From assembly GCF_000429705.1 (NCBI RefSeq), contig NZ_KE386941.1, positions 1,972,781 through 2,036,780 of the forward strand: 64,000 nt of DNA. Direction: 5' to 3'. The notes beneath the pieces were generated by a model, which was given only the letters and a program-made list of their open reading frames with translations, made no database searches and was not told the DNA's origin. Shown in pieces: positions 51,019-59,719 of this stretch. How positions within the stretch are numbered: position 1 is the first letter of the stretch; the number at the start of each line of letters is the position of its first letter. Position numbers and translations under genes: made by a program. This stretch comes from Alteribacter aurantiacus DSM 18675. Lineage in GTDB: Bacteria > Bacillota > Bacilli > Bacillales > Salisediminibacteriaceae.

Positions 51019-51996
51019 TTAAGATTTTACCATCACGGCTTTAAACTCTTCAGTGAGTTTAGGAATGACGTCGAACAAGTCACCAACAATGCCGTAGTCA
51101 GCAATGTTGAAGATTTCTGCTTCAGGATCTTTGTTGATAGCAACAATGATCTTAGAGTTGGACATACCGGCAACGTGTTGAATCGCACCAGAAATACCAA
51201 CTGCAATGTAAAGGTCCGGAGTTACAACTTTACCCGTCTGACCAATTTGTAGGGCATAGTCACAATACTCTGCGTCACAGGCTCCACGCGAAGCTCCAAC
51301 TGCAGCTCCAAGTACGTCTGCAAGCTCATCTAACATGGCAAAGTTTTCAGAGCCTTTCATGCCTCGTCCTCCGGCTACAATGACGTTCGCCTCGGAAAGG
51401 TCAACTCCTGAAGCCGTATTTTTCACTACATCTTTAATAATCGTGCGCAAATCTTTAATGTCTACGTCAAGGGTTGTTACGTCACCTGAACGAGACTCAT
51501 CTTTATCAAGAGCAGGAATGTTGTTTGGACGAATCGTAGCAAAAACAACTCCATCAGCGATTACTTTCTTCTCAAACGCTTTACCTGAATAGATCGGACG
51601 GGTAAAAATAACTTCTTCCCCTGCTGTTTCTACCGCCGTCGCATCTGATACTAAGCCGGAATTGATACGAGCAGCCAATTTAGGCGCAATGTCGCGACCA
51701 ATGGATGTATGACCAATGACAATACCTTCTGGGCTTTCTTGCTCAACAACCGCTTGAAGTGCTTGACTGTAACCATCAGGCGTATAGGACGCAAGCTTAT
51801 CGCTTTCCACGGCAACGACACGGTCCGCCCCATATGCGATCAATTCATTTCCTAAGCTGCTTACACTTTCCCCTAAAAGAACACCTACGATTTCTCCACC
51901 GCCTGAGATTTCCTTAGCCGCAGCTACTGCCTCAAAAGATACATTACGAAATTCTCCGTCACGGATTTCTCCTACTACTAATACTTTTTTCGTCAT
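51019..51996 (-). CDS. etfA: Electron transfer flavoprotein alpha subunit
   Basis: FAD-binding subunit, 325 residues, that takes electrons from acyl-CoA dehydrogenases and passes them to the quinone pool. The C-terminal FAD motif is SGAIQHVAGMSNSKIIVAIN followed by KDPEAEIFNIADYGIVGD. It is the last gene of the fadR-fadB-etfB-etfA set, 18 bp after etfB, as in the lcfA operon of B. subtilis. Confidence 0.96.
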   Translation of the reverse strand: MTKKVLVVGEIRDGEFRNVSFEAVAAAKEISGGGEIVGVLLGESVSSLGNELIAYGADRVVAVESDKLASYTPDGYSQALQAVVEQESPEGIVIGHTSIGRDIAPKLAARINSGLVSDATAVETAGEEVIFTRPIYSGKAFEKKVIADGVVFATIRPNNIPALDKDESRSGDVTTLDVDIKDLRTIIKDVVKNTASGVDLSEANVIVAGGRGMKGSENFAMLDELADVLGAAVGASRGACDAEYCDYALQIGQTGKVVTPDLYIAVGISGAIQHVAGMSNSKIIVAINKDPEAEIFNIADYGIVGDLFDVIPKLTEEFKAVMVKS

Positions 51997-52014
51997 CGTA
52001 AAATCCTCCTCTGT

Positions 52015-52785
52015 TTATATCACTTTTGCTTCGTTTTTAAGTAAAGAAACCAACTCTTTTACTTGATCGTCCATTTCACCTTCAAGCACTTTACCCGCTT
52101 GTTTTTCAGGTGGCAAGTAGCGGTCTACGGTTTTCGTTTTTCCTGCTACATCGTCTTCGTCCAGATCAAAGTCGTCTACTTCAAGAGTTTCAAGAGGCTT
52201 CTTTTTCGCTTTCATGATACCTGGCAAAGAAGGATAACGAGGTTCGTTTAATCCTTGTTGAGCGGTTACGAGTACAGGAAGGGCTACTTCAACAATCTCC
52301 TGGTCTCCTTCCACATCGCGTTCAATCGTTGCTTTTCCGTCAGCAATATCAATTTTCACAATGGATGTTACATGAACGATATCAAGTTTTTCAGCCAGAC
52401 GAGGTCCTACTTGACCGGATCCGCCATCAACTGCGATGTTTCCACCCAAGATAATGTCATACTCTTTATCTTCAAAATAAGCAGCAAGTAACGCTTGAGT
52501 TGAGTATGGATCTTGATCTTCCACATCCTCATTGTCGATTAAAACCGCTTTGTCAGCGCCCATAGCAAGGCCCGTACGAAGTTGCTTTTCTGCCTCTTCT
52601 TCTCCAACGGTTACAAGGGTTACTTCTCCACCGTGCTCGTCGCGAAGCTGAATGGCTTCTTCAATGGCATATTCGTCATAAGGGTTGATGATAAACTCCG
52701 CACCGTCTTCTACAATTTGACCGTTTGAAATTTGGATTTTTTCCTCTGTATCAAACGTACGCTTTAAAATGACATAAATGTTCAT
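52015..52785 (-). CDS. etfB: Electron transfer flavoprotein beta subunit
   Basis: AMP-binding partner of EtfA, 256 residues. INPYDEYAIEEAIQL near the N-terminus and the signature VEVALPVLVTAQQGLNEPRY with PSLPGIMKAKKKP are typical. The ATG at 52785 follows GGGAGG. Gap of about 190 bp to fadB upstream. Confidence 0.96.
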   Translation of the reverse strand: MNIYVILKRTFDTEEKIQISNGQIVEDGAEFIINPYDEYAIEEAIQLRDEHGGEVTLVTVGEEEAEKQLRTGLAMGADKAVLIDNEDVEDQDPYSTQALLAAYFEDKEYDIILGGNIAVDGGSGQVGPRLAEKLDIVHVTSIVKIDIADGKATIERDVEGDQEIVEVALPVLVTAQQGLNEPRYPSLPGIMKAKKKPLETLEVDDFDLDEDDVAGKTKTVDRYLPPEKQAGKVLEGEMDDQVKELVSLLKNEAKVI

Positions 52786-52976
52786 TCTGTTCCCTCCCAA
52801 ATTATCACTATCTTTTTAATAAATTGTTGCATTTTCATTAATAGAAATTATGGTTGAAGCCTCCGTCCTTTTCCCTTTTCCTGTTATGGTTGCAAGCATC
52901 CCACACAGAAATTTCGGGGACTTCAGCTTTTACATTCCTTGTTTAAAAGCAACATGACTACTATATAAAATGATGA

Positions 52977-53756
52977 TTATCGATTGTTAAAAGCCGGTTT
53001 GCGTTTGTTCAAGAACGCGTCAATACCTTCTCTCGCATCTTCTGTTTGAGAGACTTCGCCAAATCGTTTCGCTTCTTCTTTTGCCCCTTCTTCGGGACTT
53101 CCGTCAGAAAGTTGGATAAGTTCCAGCGCAAATGCCACTGCGATCGCGCCTTTTTGGGCGATCTTTTCAGCAAGTGCTTTCGTTTCTTCGAGAACCTGCT
53201 CCTCTTCAAAAGCGGCATCTGCTAGACCAAGTTGCACGGCTTCTTTCCCCGATACTGGGTCAGAGGTGAGTAACATCTCTGTGGCCTTAGATTTGCCTAC
53301 AAGCTTAGGCAGTCGTTGCGTTCCAGCAAACCCGGGTACTAGCCCAAGTTGTAGTTCCGGTAATCCGAGCTTGGTTTGTTCTCCTACATAGCGGATGTGA
53401 CAAGCCATGGCCAGCTCTAACCCTCCACCTAATGCCGCTCCATGAATGGCTGCGAGAATCGGCTTTGGATACGCTTCCATTTTGTCGAATACACGTTGGC
53501 CTCTTTCGGCCATTTCCTGAAAGGTGGCACCGTCTTTTCCTTGAGTAAATTCTTTGATGTCAGCTCCGGCTGCAAAAAAGCGACCTTCACCATGAACGAT
53601 GATGACCTTTACTTCTTCATCATTTTCAAATGTTGTGAGTACATCATCCAGTTCCACAAACATCGGCTGACACAAGGCATTTGCCGGAGCGTGCTGGAGT
53701 GTGATGTACCCGATCTTGTTTTCTTTGGATGTGCTGAGGTATTCATAAGTACTCAT
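52977..53756 (-). CDS. fadB: Enoyl-CoA hydratase of fatty-acid beta-oxidation
   Basis: Crotonase-fold hydratase of 259 residues. The oxyanion hole and active site are visible in RFFAAGADIKEF, HGAALGGGLELAMACH and LPELQLGLVPGFAGTQRL, with two Glu at the catalytic positions. It hydrates trans-2-enoyl-CoA. Position between etfB and fadR matches fadB (ysiB) of B. subtilis. Confidence 0.93.
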   Translation of the reverse strand: MSTYEYLSTSKENKIGYITLQHAPANALCQPMFVELDDVLTTFENDEEVKVIIVHGEGRFFAAGADIKEFTQGKDGATFQEMAERGQRVFDKMEAYPKPILAAIHGAALGGGLELAMACHIRYVGEQTKLGLPELQLGLVPGFAGTQRLPKLVGKSKATEMLLTSDPVSGKEAVQLGLADAAFEEEQVLEETKALAEKIAQKGAIAVAFALELIQLSDGSPEEGAKEEAKRFGEVSQTEDAREGIDAFLNKRKPAFNNR

Positions 53757-53826
53757 AACGATTCACTCCTTTCGATCTCAACTAACCATATTCGACATAA
53801 AAACGCTTACACCTTCGTGTAATAAG

Positions 53827-53854
53827 AAAACCTGCAAAAACAGTGTCAGGTTTT
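53827..53854 (-). terminator. Terminator between fadR and fadB
   Basis: AAAACCTG/CAGGTTTT stem with a 12-nt loop and a CTTATT tail on the minus strand, 10 bp after fadR. Some readthrough to fadB is likely if fadB shares the fadR promoter. Confidence 0.65.
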
Positions 53855-53864
53855 CTTTCTCGTA

Positions 53865-54452
53865 CTACGGCCTTCTGAGTCCGGACATGAGCATTTGATT
53901 CAAGGACTCTGCCAATGGGACAAGTTCATATTTATGATCTTTCATCACCCAGTTTGTGACCACTTCGTCGATGGCTCCGAAAATGACTTGTCTTGCCATA
54001 CGACGATCGAGTTCTTGTGAGAAAAAGCCTTTCTCCATTCCTTCGACCAAGATAGAGTCAATCAAGCCAAGGTAGCCTTTAAGAATCTCGTTAATTCTTG
54101 ATCGCAAGGCTAGATTCGACTGTCTCAACTCAAGCTGAGTCACAATCGCAAGATCGTAATCTGCCTCTAATTGCTTTAAGTGCATTTCAATAAGAATCTT
54201 CAGTTTTTCTTCTACTGACGTTTCTGTTGCGAGCCTCTCTTGAATGAGGTGTACAAAGTTGCCCATCTTCTCTTCAAATAAAGAAATCAAAATATCTTCT
54301 TTATTTTTAAAGTAAAGATAAATCGTTCCATCAGCCACTCCAGCTTCACGAGCAATCTTTGAAACCTGGGAATGATGATAGCCATTTTCAGCAATCACTT
54401 TAACAGCAGCATTGATGATTTGATCGAACTTTTGTCCTTTTTTCTTTGCCAT
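53865..54452 (-). CDS. fadR: FadR, TetR-family repressor of fatty-acid degradation
   Basis: 195-residue regulator. The helix-turn-helix is AAVKVIAENGYHHSQVSKIA with recognition helix VADGTIYLYFKNKEDILISL. In B. subtilis (YsiA) it represses beta-oxidation genes and is released by long-chain acyl-CoA. An almost perfect FadR operator lies 32 bp upstream of its start, indicating autoregulation. Confidence 0.94.
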   Translation of the reverse strand: MAKKKGQKFDQIINAAVKVIAENGYHHSQVSKIAREAGVADGTIYLYFKNKEDILISLFEEKMGNFVHLIQERLATETSVEEKLKILIEMHLKQLEADYDLAIVTQLELRQSNLALRSRINEILKGYLGLIDSILVEGMEKGFFSQELDRRMARQVIFGAIDEVVTNWVMKDHKYELVPLAESLNQMLMSGLRRP

Positions 54453-54483
54453 AACTTCACTTCCTCAGCCAATCCTATAAAAA

Positions 54484-54501
54484 TGAATGACCATTCATTC
54501 A
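54484..54501. promoter_or_regulatory. FadR operator
   Basis: TGAATGACCATTCATTCA is close to the known FadR consensus TGAATGAMTANTCATTCA and is nearly palindromic. It lies between fadR and the divergent cbb3 oxidase operon. Confidence 0.85.
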
Positions 54502-54673
54502 CTATATGCTTATTCTAGATCATTCGACTTCGTGTGTCAAATAAAAACTCCAAATTTCTCGCGACCATTGACCATCATTCCTGACAACTTTTGGAGAATA
54601 AGGAAAGGGAACTTGGTTATAGTAACAAACGTGCCCAATCTTTGGCAACAACCCTTCTAAGGAGCTGGCTTTT

Positions 54674-56065
54674 ATGAGCGTAAAAACGGAGATCGATCCC
54701 TTCCGCCCGGCAAAAATCTATTTCTATTCTTCGTTGTTTTGGCTAGGCGCCGGACTGACATATGGACTTATCTTATCATTAAAATTCATTTGGCCAAACT
54801 TCCTCGCCTACGGACCACTCCAAATCATCTTGCAATACGGCAGGATTCGTCCGATTCATACAAATATTGTTCTGTTCGGTTGGCTTACGATGGCCAATGT
54901 TGGCGCACTGTTTTATATTATTCCGAAGTTGTGTCGTAACCGCCTCTCTTTTCCCCGTCTCGCCTACGGATCTGCATTCATTTGGAACGCAGTCGTTTTT
55001 GCTGGCACCGTCGTATTGACTCTTGGTTATACGACAACAACGGAATACGCGGAGTGGCCGTTATGGATCGATATTATTGTTGTATTAATGTTCGGGGCGA
55101 TTGCTTTTATCTGTTTTGCGACCATCGCCAATCGGAATGAAAAGCAACTTTACGTGAGCCTATGGTACTTCATGGGTTCTCTGATTTGGTTGATTGGCCT
55201 GTATATCATCGGCAACCTTCCATACAAAATGCTGAGTGGTGTGCCTCAGTTTTTAATCTTTTGGTTTTACGGTCACAACGTCATTGGACTCTGGTTTACA
55301 ACAGTTGGGGTCGGCATTCTTTATTACCTCCTACCTTTGTTAACCAAGAACCCTCTATACAGTCATAAGCTGTCTCTCATTGGCTTTTGGACGATTGCTA
55401 CATTTTATGTGTGGAATGGTCCTCACCATTTGCAAAACGGGCCAATTCCCCTTTGGCTCATGAAAGCCGGCGTCATTCCATCTGTGATGTTGATTATCCC
55501 GGTATGGTCTGTTTTGGCTAACGTCTTCGGTACGTTAAAAGGGAAGTGGCACGCCGTTCCTCATAACGTGCCGTTAATGTTTGTTGTAGTAGGGTCGATT
55601 TTTTATTTAATTACTTGCTTACAAGGCCCTTTTCATTCTTTACAAGGACCAAGTTCAGTTATTAAATTCTCAGATTGGGTGCCAGGTCATGCGCATCTTC
55701 CATTGTTCGGAGCGTTTTCATTTATCGCTTTTGCCATGATGTATTACGCAATTCCCAAAATCATTGATCATGACATTCATTCTAAAAAGCTGATGGGTGC
55801 TCACTTTTGGTTTAGTGTCGTTGGGATGTTTTTATTTGCCTTTAGTACATGGACGGCTGGTGTATTGGAGGGATTAGCTTGGATTGAAGGGGCACAGTAT
55901 GGAATGCAGTTTGTTGAGATGCTTGTTGGTATGAGGCCACTCTTTATCATCCGTGCCATCGCCGGAGCTCTTATGCTAGTTGGACAGATGATCTTTGTGG
56001 TTAACCTAGCTGTTACGATCGGGAAAGCCCGTAATGCTCAAAAAGGGCAAGAGAACAGCGCCTGA
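54674..56065 (+). CDS. ccoN: cbb3-type cytochrome c oxidase subunit I
   Basis: Catalytic membrane subunit of a C-family heme-copper oxidase, 463 residues, about twelve membrane segments. Low-spin heme ligand His62 (RPIHTNIV); CuB ligands His201 (FYGHNVIG) and His251-His252 (GPHHL); Tyr245 six residues before the His pair, as in the cross-linked Tyr of cbb3 enzymes; heme b3 region GHAHLPLFG (His339, His341). It reduces oxygen with high affinity. AAGGAG precedes the ATG. First gene of a plus-strand operon set into the fad region. Confidence 0.93.
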   Translation: MSVKTEIDPFRPAKIYFYSSLFWLGAGLTYGLILSLKFIWPNFLAYGPLQIILQYGRIRPIHTNIVLFGWLTMANVGALFYIIPKLCRNRLSFPRLAYGSAFIWNAVVFAGTVVLTLGYTTTTEYAEWPLWIDIIVVLMFGAIAFICFATIANRNEKQLYVSLWYFMGSLIWLIGLYIIGNLPYKMLSGVPQFLIFWFYGHNVIGLWFTTVGVGILYYLLPLLTKNPLYSHKLSLIGFWTIATFYVWNGPHHLQNGPIPLWLMKAGVIPSVMLIIPVWSVLANVFGTLKGKWHAVPHNVPLMFVVVGSIFYLITCLQGPFHSLQGPSSVIKFSDWVPGHAHLPLFGAFSFIAFAMMYYAIPKIIDHDIHSKKLMGAHFWFSVVGMFLFAFSTWTAGVLEGLAWIEGAQYGMQFVEMLVGMRPLFIIRAIAGALMLVGQMIFVVNLAVTIGKARNAQKGQENSA

Positions 56066-56135
56066 TGATTAATGCATCTAATAAAATACCTATCCATTTT
56101 ATCAGTGCCGTCATGACTAGAGAGGAGACAACAGC

Positions 56136-56654
56136 ATGAGTGATAGTGCAGACGAAAGATCGATGCTTCCCTATATCATTGGAGCGACAGTGTTATTTTT
56201 TCTAGGGGTTTTCGGGACCACCTATTTACCTTTCTTTGACGATCAAATGCAGGCACCGAATGAAAACGCTGAAATTCGTAATTATTCTTTAGATTCTGCT
56301 GAGTACCGCGGACGTGAAGTATACATCAGGGAAGGCTGCCACACCTGTCATACGATGTATGTTCGACCGGTTCTTGCCGATAGTTCTCTTGGCCCAATCT
56401 CTCAGCCGTCTGATTATTACTATGAAGCTCCAGCTATGCTCGGTTCCAAACGAACTGGAGCCGATCTTATGTGGGTCGGCAACCGTTGGAATGAAGATTG
56501 GCACAGAGAACATCTACTTAATCCACAAAAAATGCTCCCCGGAAGCATCATGCCACGCTACGATTACTTGAGTGACGAAGATTTAGAAAACCTGGTTGCC
56601 TATCTAATGAGCCTAAAGCCTTCTCCTCAATCAGAAGGACGGCCTGTGGATTAG
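56136..56654 (+). CDS. ccoO: cbb3 oxidase mono-heme subunit
   Basis: Membrane-anchored cytochrome c, 172 residues. One N-terminal membrane segment (IIGATVLFFLGVFGTTYL) is followed by the heme motif CHTCH and a distal Met in PGSIMPRYDYL. YIREGCHTCH and RTGADLMWVGNRW agree with CcoO. It passes electrons to CcoN. 70 bp after ccoN, with GAGGAG upstream. Confidence 0.92.
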   Translation: MSDSADERSMLPYIIGATVLFFLGVFGTTYLPFFDDQMQAPNENAEIRNYSLDSAEYRGREVYIREGCHTCHTMYVRPVLADSSLGPISQPSDYYYEAPAMLGSKRTGADLMWVGNRWNEDWHREHLLNPQKMLPGSIMPRYDYLSDEDLENLVAYLMSLKPSPQSEGRPVD

Positions 56655-56675
56655 AGATAAAAAGGAGGACCCACG

Positions 56676-57128
56676 ATGAGTGACGAGCATCATAAAGATA
56701 AAGATTCGATCGATCCGAGCGAAAAGCTAAAAGAACAAAAAGAAAGTGGCGAACCCATTCAGTCGACCGACCACGGACCTGGCGGGATACGCATGGGAAA
56801 TGCGAAAATCCCTCCTTTTTTAATGATTACGTATGTCGTGCTGGCCTTATGGGCATTTGGATATGCATTTACCGCTGTCCCTCTCAACCAAGTGAGTGAG
56901 GCATCTGCTGATGGGGAAGCGATCTTCCAACAGAGTTGCCTCGGCTGTCACAACGTTACAAATGAGCCTAGTGTCGGGCCCGGACTTGAAGGTGTATCTG
57001 AGCGTTATGATAATGAAGAGCTACAAGAAATCCTCGTGAACGGAATAGGAGAAATGCCTTCTCTTCCCGCACTTGGTTTGAATACAGAACAAATTAAAGC
57101 AGTAAAAGAATACATTCTTGAATTGTAA
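56676..57128 (+). CDS. cbb3 oxidase-associated single-heme cytochrome c (CcoP-like)
   Basis: 150 residues with an acidic N-terminus, one membrane segment (MITYVVLALWAFGYAFTAV) and one heme motif CLGCH with a distal Met in GEMPSLP. Classic CcoP has two hemes; this short form fits the cytochrome-c partner of Bacillota-type cbb3 oxidases. 21 bp after ccoO with AAAGGAGG upstream. No ccoQ, ccoG or ccoS is seen. Confidence 0.85.
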   Translation: MSDEHHKDKDSIDPSEKLKEQKESGEPIQSTDHGPGGIRMGNAKIPPFLMITYVVLALWAFGYAFTAVPLNQVSEASADGEAIFQQSCLGCHNVTNEPSVGPGLEGVSERYDNEELQEILVNGIGEMPSLPALGLNTEQIKAVKEYILEL

Positions 57129-57145
57129 GAAAGGAAGGGCTAGCT

Positions 57146-57640
57146 ATGACCAAGCACCTTGTTGCAACTTTCGAAAACCTCAGTGAAGCTGAAGAAGCGT
57201 TTCACGAACTACTCCAAATTGTCCAAAGAGAAAATATTTCCTTTATTCATAAAGATCATCAAAATCAAGAACAAACGAGTGATATGACAATGGACCATCC
57301 GATTAATGGTATCTTGACCGGTGGTGCAATTGGTGGGGTTGGAGGCGCTCTGATCGGAGCTAGTCTCATGGCTTTTCCAGGGCTTGGCGTCCTTTTTGTA
57401 GCAGGACCTATTTATGCTGCTCTGGCTGGTATCACTTCTGGAGGGATAATTGGTGGACTTGTTGATTTAGGAATTAACCGATATGAAGCGGAAAAAATCG
57501 AACAACACGTGCACGCTGGGATGATCGTGATGACAGTCGAATGCGAGCTTCCTCAAGAAGGAAGTGTGCGTGAAATTCTTCATCGCCATCAAGCCACATA
57601 CATTACAGAAGAAAAAACACTGGAAGATCGGTTTGAATAA
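57146..57640 (+). CDS. Glycine-zipper protein, general-stress-protein-17M-like
   Basis: 164 residues. The N-terminus (KHLVATFENLSEAEEAFHEL) fits the YflT/GSP17M-like alpha/beta domain; the middle has two Gly/Ala-rich hydrophobic segments (GGAIGGVGGALIGASLM, AGITSGGIIGGLVDLG) that could insert in the membrane. It is 17 bp downstream of the cytochrome gene, so it is probably co-transcribed with the oxidase. Role unknown; oxidase or stress function is inference. Confidence 0.7.
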   Translation: MTKHLVATFENLSEAEEAFHELLQIVQRENISFIHKDHQNQEQTSDMTMDHPINGILTGGAIGGVGGALIGASLMAFPGLGVLFVAGPIYAALAGITSGGIIGGLVDLGINRYEAEKIEQHVHAGMIVMTVECELPQEGSVREILHRHQATYITEEKTLEDRFE

Positions 57641-57679
57641 AAGAAAAAGGCCCTTTGCTCAAGGACCCGATAAGAGGCG

Positions 57680-59395
57680 TTAACTGCTTTGAACCTGCGC
57701 TTCTTTTTCTTGTTCACGCTTGGCTTTTTCTTCGTCTACAAGAGCTCGTCTCAACACTTTTCCAATCATTGTTTTTGGGAGCTCTGTACGGAATTCAAAC
57801 TGTTTTGGCGACTTGTACGCAGACAGATTTTTGCGACAATACTCGTTCAAGTCTTTTTCTGACAATTCTTTGCCTTCTTTTAATACCACAAAGGCTTTCA
57901 CCGTTTCTCCGCGATAAGGATCAGGAACACCAATTACAACAGCCTCTTGAATGGCTTCATGCTCATAAAGAACTTCTTCCACTTCTCTTGGGTAAATGTT
58001 AAAGCCACCTGCAATGATCATGTCTTTTTTACGGTCAACGATGTAAAAGTAACCTTCCTCATCCATATAACCCATATCACCCGTAAGAAGCCAACCATCT
58101 TGGAACGTGGCTTTCGTTTCCTCAGGACGATTCCAATACCCCTTCATCACTTGTGGTCCTCGAATCACAAGTTCTCCGATTTCGCCAGGCTCCGCTTGCT
58201 CTCCTGTATCTGAATTGAGTACGATCGCATCTGTATCCGGCCAAGGTAGTCCGATACTTCCGCTCGGGCGTTTGCCCCACATCAAATTAAAGTGGGTGAC
58301 AGGTGATGCTTCCGTCAAACCGAACCCTTCACTAAGCTTTCCACCAGTAATCGTCTCGAACCGCTGTTGAACTTCCACAGGCAATGGAGCAGAACCGCTA
58401 ATGCATACATTTACGGAAGACAGATCATAGTTGTTTACTTTCGGATCATTGATCAAACCGATATACATGGTCGGCGCTCCCGGGAAGATCGTAACTTTTT
58501 GTTTCGCAATCGCCTTTAACGTTTGAGTCGTATCAAAACGTGGCATTATCACCATTTTTGAGCGATCCATAATGGAAAAGTTCATACCCACCGTCATTCC
58601 ATAAACGTGGAAAAATGGAAGAGCACAGAGAATCACTTCATTTCCATGATTGATTTGGTGCATCCACCTTAAGGCTTGTGTTGTATTAGCTACAAGGTTG
58701 TAATGAGTTAACATAACACCTTTAGCAACCCCTGTTGTCCCCCCGGTGTATTGAAGAAGAGCCAAGTCTTCACTTGGGTTTACATCCACTTTGATTTCCT
58801 TTGGTTCGTTCTCTTTCAAAAAGGATGCAAACGAGTGGGTTTTAGCATTATACGTAATATCCACTTTAATGCCGGTATTCTTCTTTTGAATAAAAGGGTA
58901 GATCAGGTTTTTCGGAAACGGCAAGTAATCTTTAATTCCAGTTACAATCACGTGCTCAAGCTCGGTTTTCTTAATCACATTTGCTACTCGAGGGTACACA
59001 AGGTCCAAACAGATCATGACCTTCGCGCCGGAATCGATCATTTGATGTTCCAGTTCACGCTCAACATAGAGCGGGTTCGTTTGAACAACGACCGCACCTG
59101 TGAAAAGAGCGCCATAATAAGCGATGACCGATTGAGGCGTGTTAGCGAGCATGATCGCTACACGGTCGCCTTTTTGTACACCAAGCTTTTTTAGTCCATT
59201 TGCAAAGCGCAGTGCACTTTCATGTACTTCTGCAAAGGTCATTTCTTTTCCCATGAAGTGTAGAGCTACTTTAGTCGGTGTGTCTTTAGCTGCGTCTTCT
59301 AAATAAGCTTGGAGCGGCTTTTCCTCATATTTTATCTTTTGTGGAATTTCTTTTGGATATTGTTTTAACCACGGTCTTGCGAGTTGTCCATCCAT
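57680..59395 (-). CDS. lcfA: Long-chain acyl-CoA ligase (LcfA), first copy
   Basis: Adenylate-forming enzyme that activates fatty acids to acyl-CoA for beta-oxidation, 571 residues. AMP-binding motif YTGGTTGVAKGVMLTHYN, A5 motif GFGLTEASP, A7 TGDMGYMDEEGYFYIVDRKK and the catalytic Lys in PKTMIGKVLRR. Start follows AAGGAGG. In B. subtilis lcfA is directly upstream of fadR; here the oxidase operon lies between. A close paralogue follows upstream. Confidence 0.95.
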   Translation of the reverse strand: MDGQLARPWLKQYPKEIPQKIKYEEKPLQAYLEDAAKDTPTKVALHFMGKEMTFAEVHESALRFANGLKKLGVQKGDRVAIMLANTPQSVIAYYGALFTGAVVVQTNPLYVERELEHQMIDSGAKVMICLDLVYPRVANVIKKTELEHVIVTGIKDYLPFPKNLIYPFIQKKNTGIKVDITYNAKTHSFASFLKENEPKEIKVDVNPSEDLALLQYTGGTTGVAKGVMLTHYNLVANTTQALRWMHQINHGNEVILCALPFFHVYGMTVGMNFSIMDRSKMVIMPRFDTTQTLKAIAKQKVTIFPGAPTMYIGLINDPKVNNYDLSSVNVCISGSAPLPVEVQQRFETITGGKLSEGFGLTEASPVTHFNLMWGKRPSGSIGLPWPDTDAIVLNSDTGEQAEPGEIGELVIRGPQVMKGYWNRPEETKATFQDGWLLTGDMGYMDEEGYFYIVDRKKDMIIAGGFNIYPREVEEVLYEHEAIQEAVVIGVPDPYRGETVKAFVVLKEGKELSEKDLNEYCRKNLSAYKSPKQFEFRTELPKTMIGKVLRRALVDEEKAKREQEKEAQVQSS

Positions 59396-59641
59396 GAAAA
59401 GGCCTCCTTGAACATCTCACCTTCTAAAGAAACACGCAATACGCCAACGGTCAAGCGTACCTAGCAGACTTCAAAACAACTGACGTTCCCCTTAGCCAGC
59501 GTGAAGTTGCAAGATATGACATTTTTCCTCTCTATCCCCATTCTAATGAAACCGATTACAAATGCAAAGGATTTTGTTTAAATTTTTGAAATTTTTATTC
59601 ATATCCTAATAAATTGGTGGTTGATTCATGTTTTTAACAAA

Positions 59642-59683
59642 CAAAAAAAGAGTGGTATGCCCTATCGTAAGGGTACCACTCTT
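59642..59683 (-). terminator. Terminator of the second acyl-CoA ligase gene
   Basis: AAGAGTGGTA/TACCACTCTT stem with inner CCC/GGG pairing and a run of seven T on the minus strand, 37 bp after the stop. Confidence 0.9.
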
Positions 59684-59719
59684 CTTTTAAAATTCTCGAC
59701 TTTACACCAAGTCCGAAAC

